Origin: JAJCYE01 sp036260105
GTDB lineage: Bacteria > Actinomycetota > CADDZG01 > JAHWKV01
DNA length: 24,921 nt
NCBI GenBank assembly: GCA_036260105.1
Contig: DATAAN010000030.1
Location: 1 to 24,921, forward strand
Direction: 5' to 3'
Every line of letters starts with the position of its first letter. The stretch's first letter is position 1. The notes below the pieces were generated by a model, which saw nothing but the letters and a program-made list of their open reading frames with translations, did not search any database and was not told where the DNA came from. Below, in pieces: positions 14,785-22,360 of this stretch. A program made the translations under genes and the position numbers.

Positions 14785-16290
14785 CTAGGCCTTGCGGCGC
14801 CCGCGCGGTGCAGCCGGCGGCTTTGGCGTCCGGGAGGAGCGCCTTTTGACCGGTGGTTCGGGGTCCAGGCCGGTCATCGGTTTGCGGCCCGCCCTGCCAC
14901 CGGGCCGTCCCGGCGGCTCCTCTGGGAAGGCGTCCGACGGCGTGTCGATGAGGTAGTCGCGAGCGAGCTCGGCACGGGACAGCGGGTTTCCGAGGGCCTG
15001 GTTGAGCGAAGGGTCGGGCAAGCCGCCCGGCGACTCGGTCCCGCCGAACGGAGTCCCGGGGCGCACCGGTCTCGGGTCCCCGCGGGAGAAGAACCCCTGC
15101 TCCCTTGACTCGAACGGATCCTCCTCGCCGTCGAACGGGGCTGCCGGGGACTCGAACGATTCGTCTTCCGGCCGGTAGCCCGGGGTGTCGAAGGGCCGGC
15201 TGGGCGGCTCGTTGAACATGAACGCCGGATCTGGGCCGCCCCTGCCGGGGCCCGGCTGGGCAGGTCCTGCATCGCCCGGCGGAGCAAACGGCGGCCGAAT
15301 CGCCTGCGTCGGCTCCGAGGGCAGCGGTCGCGCCGTGCGGGGGATGCTCAGGGGCGGCGGCGCCTTTACCGGCGGCATCGGGGGCGAGATCGGCTTCGGC
15401 GGCGAGCCGCCCTCCGCCTCGATGATCTTGCCCAGCTTGCGCTTCGTCGTCCGCCCGATGGTGTCGCTCAGCTGCTGGAAGAGCTCGACGAGCCTCTGGT
15501 CGCGAGCCCGGTAGAGCTGCTCGTCCCGTGCCTGCAGGTAGCCGGTCAGGTGCTCGACCATCTGCTCCACCGACGAGGCTCCCGCCTCCATCGCATCCCG
15601 GCTGGCGCTGGCAACGCGCTCCATGAGCTCCTGCTGGCTGCGGTTGATGGCCTGCTTGAGGTCGCCGGTCGTCGTGTCGGACATGGCGGCCAAGGTCTGG
15701 ACGACCTCGACCTGGTCCTCCCGGATGTCCGCCAGAAGGGAGCCCGACTCCTCCCCTATCCGTTCGCCGATCGCAACAGCCGAGACCTCCAAATCCCTTC
15801 GGAGCTGCGCCGAGAGCTCCTCAAAATCGCTCAGAACCCGGGCCGAGAGCTCCTCCATCTCCTTTCGGATCAGAGACGGCAGCTCGGCGATCCGCTGAGC
15901 AAGCTGCAGAATGCCGTCCTCGATGGCCTCGATGCGCAGGGTGAGCCCGGCATCCCGGGGTGGGGATATCTTCGGCCGGGCTTTGAGAGCCTCCTGAACC
16001 GTCGCGGTGATCGCCTCGATTAGAGACTCATTGCTCTTGGCTGCGGCTTCCTGGCTCTTCGCGATGGCCTCGAGGAGCGTCTCGTCCCGCCGGACGACGG
16101 CCTCTTTGAGGGCCGTCATCTCCTCCTCGGCCTTGACCAGCGCCGCCTTGGCGCCGAACACCGTGTCGACTAGCATTCGGCGCTCGCGGGCCTGGTCGGC
16201 GAGGGCGGTGGTCAGGAGCGCGTCTATGCGATCCGGCTCGTTGCTTTCCTCGGGACCGTCAGGAACTGCCGAACTCACGCTTTCGAGCAT
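14785..16290 (-). CDS. Predicted coiled-coil protein with disordered Pro-rich C-terminus
   Basis: This 501-residue protein starts at ATG 16288-16290; the open frame runs on into fbiC, but that part is out-of-frame fbiC sequence. Residues 25-275 are strongly helical and charged, with heptad-like patterns (MLVDTVFGAKAALVKAEEEM and IRKEMEELSARVLSDFEELS). They look like a long coiled coil resembling apolipoprotein- or MCP-like helices. Residues 285-500 are rich in Pro, Gly, Ser and Arg and probably disordered, ending in a basic PKPPAAPRGRRKA. There is no membrane segment, so it is probably a cytoplasmic structural or polar-scaffold-like protein, but this is inference. A TACCAT hexamer 8 nt before the ATG suggests a leaderless transcript. 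I know no named family. Confidence 0.72.
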   Translation of the reverse strand: MLESVSSAVPDGPEESNEPDRIDALLTTALADQARERRMLVDTVFGAKAALVKAEEEMTALKEAVVRRDETLLEAIAKSQEAAAKSNESLIEAITATVQEALKARPKISPPRDAGLTLRIEAIEDGILQLAQRIAELPSLIRKEMEELSARVLSDFEELSAQLRRDLEVSAVAIGERIGEESGSLLADIREDQVEVVQTLAAMSDTTTGDLKQAINRSQQELMERVASASRDAMEAGASSVEQMVEHLTGYLQARDEQLYRARDQRLVELFQQLSDTIGRTTKRKLGKIIEAEGGSPPKPISPPMPPVKAPPPLSIPRTARPLPSEPTQAIRPPFAPPGDAGPAQPGPGRGGPDPAFMFNEPPSRPFDTPGYRPEDESFESPAAPFDGEEDPFESREQGFFSRGDPRPVRPGTPFGGTESPGGLPDPSLNQALGNPLSRAELARDYLIDTPSDAFPEEPPGRPGGRAGRKPMTGLDPEPPVKRRSSRTPKPPAAPRGRRKA

Positions 16291-16298
16291 ACCGGCTA

Positions 16299-16304
16299 AT
16301 GGTA
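16299..16304 (-). promoter_or_regulatory. Possible -10 element for the coiled-coil protein gene
   Basis: TACCAT on the minus strand ends 8 nt before the ATG at 16290, in the 56-bp gap after fbiC. No clear -35 is visible. Confidence 0.3.
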
Positions 16305-16346
16305 GCCCTCCCTCCGGCCAAGGCCCGGGATTACCGGGCGGCCGAC

Positions 16347-18710
16347 CTAGACCAGCGCCTGCGCGTTGGTCTCCAGGATGTCGTAGACCGTGTTGCGCCG
16401 GGCCCACGGCCGGCCGATCTCGGTGGCCAGACGGCGCATCTCGTCGGGTCCCAGCTCCTGGCCGTGCGAGGCGCCCGCCGAGCGGGAGATGATCTCGTTC
16501 ATCAGGGTCCCTCCCAGGTCGTTGCACCCGGCGTTCAGTGCCGCCTGCGCCCCCTCGGGACCCATCTTCACCCACGACACCTGGATGTTGCGGATCCACG
16601 GGTTCAGCGCCAGGCGGGCGACCGCGTGCATGCGAAGCGACTCCTCGAACGTCGGGCCCCGGCGGGACCTGCCCTTGAGGTAGATCGGAGCGGCCATGTG
16701 CACGAACGGGAGGGGCACGAACTCGGTGAACCCTCCGGTGTCCTTCTGGATGTCGCGCAGGACGGTGAGGTGGCGAGCCCAGGAGCGGTAGTCGTCGGCG
16801 TGGCCGAACATGATGGTGGTCGTCATGCGAAGTCCCAGGCTATGCGCGGTGCGGGCAACCTCGGACCACTGAGCGGTGTTGATCTTGTCCGGGCAGATGA
16901 CCGCACGGATGCGGTCGTCGAGGATTTCGGCCGCCGTGCCTGGAAGGGTCGACAGCCCGTTGTCCTTCAGCTCCCACAGGAAGTCCCGGACGGAAACGCC
17001 CTTGGTGGCGGCTCCCTGCCAAACCTCCAGGGGGCTGAAGGCGTGGATGTGCATGTCGGGAACCGAGGCCTTGATGGCCCGCAGGACACTGACGTAGAAG
17101 TCGCCGGTGAACGAGGGATGGATGCCGCCCTGGAGGCAGACCTCGGTCGCTCCGGCCATCCAGGCCTCCGCCGAGCGGCGGGCGATCTCGTCCAGGTCGA
17201 GCAGGTACGGGTCTCCCCGCAGGTTGAGGGACTTGGGTCCTTTGCTGAAGGCGCAGAAGCCGCACTTGAAGTAGCACATGTTGGTGTAGTTGATGTTGCG
17301 GTTGACCACGTAGGTCACGGTGTCCCCGTTTACCCGCCGGCGGAGGTCGTCGGCCGCCGCGAACAGGGCCCTCTGCTCCGGCCCCCGGGCGGTGAAGAGC
17401 AGCGCGATCTCGTTCTCGGCGAGGTCCCCATCACGTCCGAGCGCTTTGTCGAGCACCCGGCTGAAGGAACGACGGCTGCGCACGGCCGGACTGCCGGACC
17501 ACCCGATCGGAAACCGCAGGACGTCCGGCGGCGGGGTCGACACTCCGGGAAACCAGGAGGTGTCCCGGGAGAGACCCGAGGTGTCCAGGTGCTCCAGCAC
17601 CCGGCGGCGGACGGGTTTTGCGATCCAATCCGGCTCCGACGCGTAGCGCCCGTACACCGCCAGTCTCGGCAGCAGCAGGAATCCGGCGGCTTCGGTGGCC
17701 GCCCGCAGGCGGGCGATCTCCGGCCAGGGCGCCTCCGGGTTGACGTGGTCGCGGGTCACCGGGGATACGCCGCCCCAGTCGTTGATGCCGGCCTCCACGT
17801 AGGCCGCCATGGCCGCCGCCGCCTCCGAAGGGTCCCTTCCCGGGGGCACCGCGAGGTTCGGCGGTGCCTGCACGGATACCTCGGCCGGCAGAAGCACCCG
17901 CGCCAGCGCGATGGTGGCCACCACCTCGTCCAGGTCCGGCTCGGAATGGGAGTGCATCGGAGTCCCGGCCTTGGCCCGGAAGTTCTGGACGATCACCTCC
18001 TGGATGTGCCCGTACCTGTCGTGGCTGTCCTTGATGGCAAGCAGTGTCTCGACCCGGTCCTGCCAGGTCTCGCCGATTCCCAGAAGCAGGCCGGTGGTGA
18101 AGGGGATCTTCTGCCGTCCGGCCTCGTCGATGGTGGCCAGCCGTACCGCCGGGTCCTTGTCCGGTGAGCCGAAGTGCGCATGGCCCCGGGTCAGGAGCTT
18201 CCGGGAGGTCGACTCGAGCATGATCCCCATCGAGGGGGCGGTGTTCCGCAGGACGGCGAGCTCTTCCGTCGTCATGACTCCCGGGTTGAGATGGGGCAGC
18301 AGCCCGGTCTGCTCCATAACGGCGGTCGCCGCGGCAGCCAGATAGTCGAGGGTCGATGCGTACCCCATGGCGTCCAGCTCCTCCCGCGCGACCTTGTAGC
18401 GGAGCTCCGGCTTGTCGCCGAGGGTGAACAGCGCCTCCTTGCACCCGGCTTCGGCTGCGGTCCGAGCCAGCCCGAGAACCTCGTCCATAGCAAGGTAGGC
18501 CTTGCGCCCGGCGATCGGCGGCCGGGCAAAGGTGCAGTAGTGGCAGACGTCCCGGCACAGCTTGGTGAGCGGGATGAAGACCTTGGGCGAGTAGGTGAGG
18601 ACGTTTCCCCACTCGGCGTCCCGGATGGCCGCCGCCTCTGCGATCAGGGCTCCGTGGTCGCCTGATTCGAGCGTGGAGACCAGGTCGTGGACGTCCGGGA
18701 AGTCAGTCAT
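16347..18710 (-). CDS. fbiC: FO synthase, fused CofG-CofH
   Basis: This 787-residue protein joins two radical-SAM modules. The N-terminal CofG half has CRDVCHYC (Cys52, Cys56, Cys59) and the C-terminal CofH half has CYFKCGFC (Cys479, Cys483, Cys486). Both are CxxxCxxC [4Fe-4S] motifs. Together they condense tyrosine with 5-amino-6-ribitylamino-uracil and cyclise it to FO, the deazaflavin core of F420. One-chain FbiC is typical of Actinomycetota. The open frame continues to 18935 but would overlap cofD; ATG 18708-18710 is the supported start, 12 nt after TATCAT. The protein is about 70 residues shorter than mycobacterial FbiC because it lacks the long N-terminal extension. It is transcribed divergently from cofD and cofE, so the F420 genes sit together, unlike in M. 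tuberculosis. Confidence 0.95.
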   Translation of the reverse strand: MTDFPDVHDLVSTLESGDHGALIAEAAAIRDAEWGNVLTYSPKVFIPLTKLCRDVCHYCTFARPPIAGRKAYLAMDEVLGLARTAAEAGCKEALFTLGDKPELRYKVAREELDAMGYASTLDYLAAAATAVMEQTGLLPHLNPGVMTTEELAVLRNTAPSMGIMLESTSRKLLTRGHAHFGSPDKDPAVRLATIDEAGRQKIPFTTGLLLGIGETWQDRVETLLAIKDSHDRYGHIQEVIVQNFRAKAGTPMHSHSEPDLDEVVATIALARVLLPAEVSVQAPPNLAVPPGRDPSEAAAAMAAYVEAGINDWGGVSPVTRDHVNPEAPWPEIARLRAATEAAGFLLLPRLAVYGRYASEPDWIAKPVRRRVLEHLDTSGLSRDTSWFPGVSTPPPDVLRFPIGWSGSPAVRSRRSFSRVLDKALGRDGDLAENEIALLFTARGPEQRALFAAADDLRRRVNGDTVTYVVNRNINYTNMCYFKCGFCAFSKGPKSLNLRGDPYLLDLDEIARRSAEAWMAGATEVCLQGGIHPSFTGDFYVSVLRAIKASVPDMHIHAFSPLEVWQGAATKGVSVRDFLWELKDNGLSTLPGTAAEILDDRIRAVICPDKINTAQWSEVARTAHSLGLRMTTTIMFGHADDYRSWARHLTVLRDIQKDTGGFTEFVPLPFVHMAAPIYLKGRSRRGPTFEESLRMHAVARLALNPWIRNIQVSWVKMGPEGAQAALNAGCNDLGGTLMNEIISRSAGASHGQELGPDEMRRLATEIGRPWARRNTVYDILETNAQALV

Positions 18711-18722
18711 CGATGAATCCCG

Positions 18723-18731
18723 ATGATACTG
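18723..18731. promoter_or_regulatory. Overlapping divergent -10 elements of fbiC and cofD
   Basis: In ATGATACT the minus strand reads TATCAT (18723-18728), 12 nt before the fbiC ATG. The plus strand reads GATACT (18726-18731), 7 nt before the cofD TTG. The two hexamers share three base pairs, so polymerase binding in the two directions would be mutually exclusive. No strong -35 is seen either way. Confidence 0.42.
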
Positions 18732-18738
18732 TCCTCGG

Positions 18739-19698
18739 TTGGTTCGTGACGGCCGGAAGGAGGAGAGCATCAGCACCAGGAGCATCACCGCTCTCGCCGG
18801 CGGCGTCGGAGCTGCCCGCTTCCTCCGGGGACTCGCCACGGCGGTCCCGCCCGAGACGGTGACCGTCATCGGAAACACCGGTGACGACGCGTTGATGTAC
18901 GGCCTGCACGTCAGCCCCGACCTCGACATCGTCACCTACACGCTCGCCGGCATCGTCGACCGGGCCGGCTGGGGCATCGCCGGGGACACCACCAACGCCC
19001 TCGAGCAGATGGCCGCCTACGGCGTGGAGACCTGGTTCACCCTACGGGACCGCGACATCGGCACCTCCATGGCACGGACTGCGTGGCTGGCCGCCGGCGT
19101 GCCGCTGAGCGAGGTGGCCGACCGGGTCCGCCGGGGGCTCGGCGTGGGGGCGCGCATCCTGCCCATGTCCGACGAGCCGGTGAGCACCCGCATCGTCACC
19201 CTCGAGGGCTCGACGCTCGAGTTCCAGGAGTACTTCGTGAAGAACCGGCATGCCGATCAGGTCGCGGCGGTGGTCTTCGAAGGCGCCGGCGAAGCCTCCC
19301 CTGCCCCGGGCGTCCTGAAGGCGATCCAGGAGGCTGAGGTCCTCGTCGTCTGCCCCTCCAACCCGGTGCTCAGCATCGGTCCGATCCTGGCGGTGCCGGG
19401 CATACGGGAGGCGCTGGCCGGCCGGCGGTCCGACGTGGTGGCCATCTCGCCGATCGTGGGCGGCAGGGCGCTCAAGGGCCCGGCGGCCAACCTGCTTCCT
19501 GTGGTCGGCGCCGAACCGTCGGCGGCAGGCGTCGCCGGCCTGTACCGCGACTTCTGCGCCACGATGGTTCTCGACGAGATCGACGGGGAGCAGGCCGGCG
19601 CGATCGAGGAGCTCGGCATGCGGGCGGTCGTCGCCCAGACAGTCATGCACACTCCGGCCGACGCCGAGGTGCTCGCCAAACAGGTGCTCGCGCTATGA
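18739..19698 (+). CDS. cofD: 2-phospho-L-lactate (or PEP) transferase, F420 biosynthesis
   Basis: Also called FbiA. It transfers a phospholactyl or phosphoenolpyruvyl group from the guanosine-activated donor to FO, giving F420-0 or its dehydro form. Visible motifs are ITALAGGVGAARFLRGL, VIGNTGDD, SDEPVSTRI and CPSNPVLSIGPIL, all typical of CofD, and the length suits the family. The start is unusual. The only in-frame standard start codon upstream of the conserved core is TTG at 18739, about 7 nt after a -10-like GATACT. A strong Shine-Dalgarno, GGAAGGAGGAG (18755-18765), lies inside that reading frame and is ideally spaced before an ATC codon at 18769. Starting there would give 309 residues with a normal N-terminus. 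It overlaps cofE by ATGA. Confidence 0.93.
   Translation: MVRDGRKEESISTRSITALAGGVGAARFLRGLATAVPPETVTVIGNTGDDALMYGLHVSPDLDIVTYTLAGIVDRAGWGIAGDTTNALEQMAAYGVETWFTLRDRDIGTSMARTAWLAAGVPLSEVADRVRRGLGVGARILPMSDEPVSTRIVTLEGSTLEFQEYFVKNRHADQVAAVVFEGAGEASPAPGVLKAIQEAEVLVVCPSNPVLSIGPILAVPGIREALAGRRSDVVAISPIVGGRALKGPAANLLPVVGAEPSAAGVAGLYRDFCATMVLDEIDGEQAGAIEELGMRAVVAQTVMHTPADAEVLAKQVLAL
18755..18765 (+). promoter_or_regulatory. Strong ribosome binding site inside the cofD 5' region
   Basis: GGAAGGAGGAG is the best Shine-Dalgarno in the neighbourhood. Its GGAGG core (18759-18763) lies 5 nt before the in-frame ATC at 18769. No ATG, GTG or TTG lies at that spacing. It suggests that the annotated TTG at 18739 may not be the true start. 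Confidence 0.6.
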
Positions 19699-20411
19699 GC
19701 GTTCCTCCCATATCGATCCTCGGAATACCGGTGGAGGGCGAGTTCACCAAGGGGGACCGGGTGGCGGACCGCATCGCCGGCGCCTGTGAGGCCGAGGGCA
19801 TAAGCCTCCTGGACGGCGACGTCGTGGTCGTCACGCACAAGATCGTCTCCAAGGCGGAGGGCCGGGTCGCCCGGATGGAGGCCGGCGACTGGGAGGCCAG
19901 GGACGCCCTTATCGAGCGCGAGGGCGCCACCTTCCTCAGGCGGAACCGCTCCATCGCCATCACGCGCACCAGTCACGGATTCGTCTGCGCCAGCGCCGGC
20001 ATCGACGCCTCGAACGTGGAGCCGGGCACCGTGACGCTGCTCCCCCGGGACCCGGACCGCTCGGCGCGGAGCATCCGCAGCCGGCTGAGGGTTTTGACCG
20101 GGGCCGACGTCGCCGTGGTCATCTCCGACACCTTCGGCCGGGCGTGGCGGAACGGCCAGACGAACGTGGCCATCGGGGTTGCCGGCATGCTGGCGACCAT
20201 CAACTACCGGGACACGGTGGACACCTACGGCACGGTGCTGAAGGTGACCAACATCGCCATCGCCGACGAGCTGGCCGGCGCGGCCGAGATGGTGATGGGC
20301 AAGGCCGAGGGCGTGCCGGTCGCGGTGGTGAGAGGGGCGCCGATCAGGCGCGGACGCGGCTCGGTGGCGGCCGAGCTCGTGCGGCCGGCACACGAGGACC
20401 TGTTCCTCTAG
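19695..20411 (+). CDS. cofE: Coenzyme F420-0:L-glutamate ligase, single-domain
   Basis: This 238-residue protein adds glutamate residues to F420-0 using GTP. Motifs include DGDVVVVTHKIVSKAEGR, ISDTFGRAWRNGQTNVAIG and DELAGAAEMVMGKAEGVPVA, all characteristic of the CofE fold. The ATG overlaps the cofD stop (ATGA, 19695-19698), so the two are coupled. Mycobacterial FbiB is about twice as long because it carries a C-terminal FMN-binding nitroreductase domain that reduces dehydro-F420; here the protein ends after the ligase domain. Its TAG shares CTAG with the stop of the convergent GMD gene. The assignment is firm. Confidence 0.94.
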   Translation: MSVPPISILGIPVEGEFTKGDRVADRIAGACEAEGISLLDGDVVVVTHKIVSKAEGRVARMEAGDWEARDALIEREGATFLRRNRSIAITRTSHGFVCASAGIDASNVEPGTVTLLPRDPDRSARSIRSRLRVLTGADVAVVISDTFGRAWRNGQTNVAIGVAGMLATINYRDTVDTYGTVLKVTNIAIADELAGAAEMVMGKAEGVPVAVVRGAPIRRGRGSVAAELVRPAHEDLFL

Positions 20412-21409
20412 CGGACCAGCCTGCCGCTCAGCTCGTCGTCGAGGAGCCGGATGTCGGCCTCCACCATGAGGCGCACCAGCTCGGTGAAGTTCGTCTTCGG
20501 CGCCCAACCGAGCTTCTCCCGGGCCTTGGCGGAGTCGCCGAGCAGGTGGTTCACCTCGGTGGGCCGGTAGTACCGGGGGTCGATCTCGACGTACTTCTCC
20601 CAGTCCAGGCCGACGTGGGAGAACGCGATCTGGCAGAACTCCCGGGGCGTGTGGGCCTCCCCGGTGGCGACGACGTAGTCGTCCGGCGCGTCCTGCTGCA
20701 GCATGCGCCACATCGCCTCGACGTACTCGGGGGCGTAGCCCCAGTCCCGTAAGGCGTCCAGGTTGCCCATGTAGAGCTTGTCCTGCATGCCGGCGTTGAT
20801 CCTGGCCACCGCACGGGAAATCTTGCGGGTGACGAAGGTCTCGCCCCGCCGCGGCGACTCGTGGTTGAACAGGATGCCGCTGCAGGCAAACAGGCCGTGG
20901 GCCTCCCTGTAGTTCACGGTGATCCAGTGGCCGTAGAGCTTGGCTGCGCCGTAGGGGCTCTGCGGCACGAACGGCGTGAGCTCGTTCTGCGGCGCGGGGC
21001 TGGCGCCGAACATCTCGGAGGACGACGCCTGGTAGAAGCGGGTGGGGACTCCGGCGGTTCGCACCGCCTCGAGCATGCGGGCCACGCCGAGCCCGGTCAC
21101 GTCGCCGGTGTACTCGGGGATGTCGAACGAAACCCGGACGTGGCTCTGCGCCGCCAGGTTGTAGACCTCGTCCGGCTCGACGTCCCGGATCAGGCACATG
21201 AGCGATGCCGAGTCGGAGAGGTCGGCGTAGTGCTTGAAGAAGTGGACGCCGGACTCGTGGGGGTCCTGGTAGACGCCTTCCAGCCGCCCGGTGTTGAAGG
21301 AGGAGGAGCGGCGGACGACGCCGTGCACCTCGTACCCCTTGGACAGCAGCAGCTCCGCCAGGTAGGACCCGTCCTGCCCGGTTACTCCGGTGATCAGCGC
21401 CTTCTTCAC
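20408..21409 (-). CDS. gmd: GDP-mannose 4,6-dehydratase
   Basis: This 333-residue extended short-chain dehydrogenase converts GDP-mannose to GDP-4-keto-6-deoxymannose. It has the NADP-binding motif GVTGQDGSYLAELLL at 8-22, RRSSSFNTGRL at 33-43, the catalytic SSSEMFG near 129-135, and SPYGAAK with Tyr153 and Lys157. These GMD-specific stretches rule out most other epimerases. The start is GTG 21407-21409, with GGAGG 4 nt upstream, overlapping the stop of the preceding gene (GTGA). The open frame extends to 21484 without a better start. It is the last gene of the six-gene sugar operon and ends tail-to-tail with cofE. Confidence 0.95.
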   Translation of the reverse strand: MKKALITGVTGQDGSYLAELLLSKGYEVHGVVRRSSSFNTGRLEGVYQDPHESGVHFFKHYADLSDSASLMCLIRDVEPDEVYNLAAQSHVRVSFDIPEYTGDVTGLGVARMLEAVRTAGVPTRFYQASSSEMFGASPAPQNELTPFVPQSPYGAAKLYGHWITVNYREAHGLFACSGILFNHESPRRGETFVTRKISRAVARINAGMQDKLYMGNLDALRDWGYAPEYVEAMWRMLQQDAPDDYVVATGEAHTPREFCQIAFSHVGLDWEKYVEIDPRYYRPTEVNHLLGDSAKAREKLGWAPKTNFTELVRLMVEADIRLLDDELSGRLVR

Positions 21410-22344
21410 GATTCCTCCGAGTAGGAGCGGTACCAGTCGAGCGTCTCGGCCAGGGAGCGGTCCAGGGGGATCCGGGGGGCCCAACCGACAGCCGCCTGCA
21501 CCTTGGCGGGGTCCCCGACCAACAGGTCAGATCCGGACGACACCTCATGGCTTTCCCGGGAGATCCTTACCGCGCCCGCCAGGCCCGCCGTGTTGAGGAG
21601 CTTATCCAAAAGGTCACCGATACGTACCGCTTCACCCGAGCAGATGTTGTACGCCTCGCCCGGCGTGCCGCCCTCCAGAAGCAGGGCGTAGGCCTGCACG
21701 ACGTCCCGCACGTCCAGGAAGTCCCGGCGGGCCTCCAGGTTGCCCACGTGCATCTCTCCGCCCCCGGCTCTCTCCAGCCGGGCGATCTGTGAGCAGAACG
21801 ACCCCACGGCGTACTCCGAGCTCTGGCCGGGGCCCGTGTGGTTGAACGACCTGGTGAACATCACCGGCACCCCGTACCGGTCCAGGTACATGCGGCCCAT
21901 CAACTCCTGGGCGATCTTGGTGAGGCCGTAGGGGGAGGAAGCCCGCTGAGGGCTGGATTCCGTGAGCTTCTTGCCGTCCCGGGGCCGGACGTACTGCTGC
22001 GCCGAGCCGACGAGGACCATGCGCGGCTTGAGGTCCTTCGCAGCCTCGAGGAGGTTACCTGTCCCCTCGATGTTGCTGCGGTACGTCGTCACGGGATCGT
22101 CCCACGAGCCGCCGACGGAAGCCTGGGCGGCGCAGTGCACCACGCCTTCCGGTTCCACCGCCGCCAGGTACTTTCGAACCGCGGCGGCGTCGGTGAGGTC
22201 CATAGCCTCCCAGCGGACGGGTCTGGACTCCGGACGCTCCGGAAGCGCGAGAGACGTCGCGTCCACTTCGTGGCCAAGGTCGCAGAGATGCGAGACCAGG
22301 TAGCCGCCGACGAACCCGGCGGCCCCGGTCACCAGGACACGCAT
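21406..22344 (-). CDS. rmd: GDP-4-keto-6-deoxy-D-mannose reductase (RMD-like)
   Basis: This 312-residue NAD(P)-dependent reductase of the extended SDR family has TGAAGFVGGYLVSHL at 6-20 and Ser114 in LVGSAQQYV. Tyr139 and Lys143 lie in SPYGLTK, and the RMD-like segments FNHTGPGQ and GNLEARRDFLDVRDVV are present. Together with the adjacent GMD it would give GDP-D-rhamnose; GDP-6-deoxy-talose cannot be excluded. It lacks the features of the fucose epimerase/reductase. The ATG at 22342-22344 has GGGAGG about 7 nt upstream and lies 16 bp after the EamA-like gene. Its stop overlaps the gmd start. Confidence 0.85.
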   Translation of the reverse strand: MRVLVTGAAGFVGGYLVSHLCDLGHEVDATSLALPERPESRPVRWEAMDLTDAAAVRKYLAAVEPEGVVHCAAQASVGGSWDDPVTTYRSNIEGTGNLLEAAKDLKPRMVLVGSAQQYVRPRDGKKLTESSPQRASSPYGLTKIAQELMGRMYLDRYGVPVMFTRSFNHTGPGQSSEYAVGSFCSQIARLERAGGGEMHVGNLEARRDFLDVRDVVQAYALLLEGGTPGEAYNICSGEAVRIGDLLDKLLNTAGLAGAVRISRESHEVSSGSDLLVGDPAKVQAAVGWAPRIPLDRSLAETLDWYRSYSEES

Positions 22345-22360
22345 CGAGAGGCCTCCCGGC

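Noticed and set aside
16324..16338. Hairpin CCCGG/CCGGG after fbiC
   Set aside because: The stem is only 5 bp with no T-run on either strand, so it is not a supportable terminator.
16291..16599. N-terminal extension of the coiled-coil protein
   Set aside because: It reads fbiC out of frame and is Gly/Arg-rich. The ATG at 16290 lies in the true intergenic gap.
16299..18167. A 622-codon open frame on the plus strand
   Set aside because: It is antisense to fbiC, whose radical-SAM motifs are unmistakable. The translation is rich in Gly, Arg, Val and His without any domain, as expected for the opposite strand of a GC-rich gene.
18711..18935. N-terminal extension of fbiC
   Set aside because: It would overlap cofD head to head. 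The translation lacks similarity to CofG, and the ATG at 18710 has a -10-like box upstream.
19257..21548. A 763-codon open frame on the minus strand
   Set aside because: It runs antisense through cofD and cofE and out of frame through gmd, all of which are firmly identified. It has no recognisable motif.
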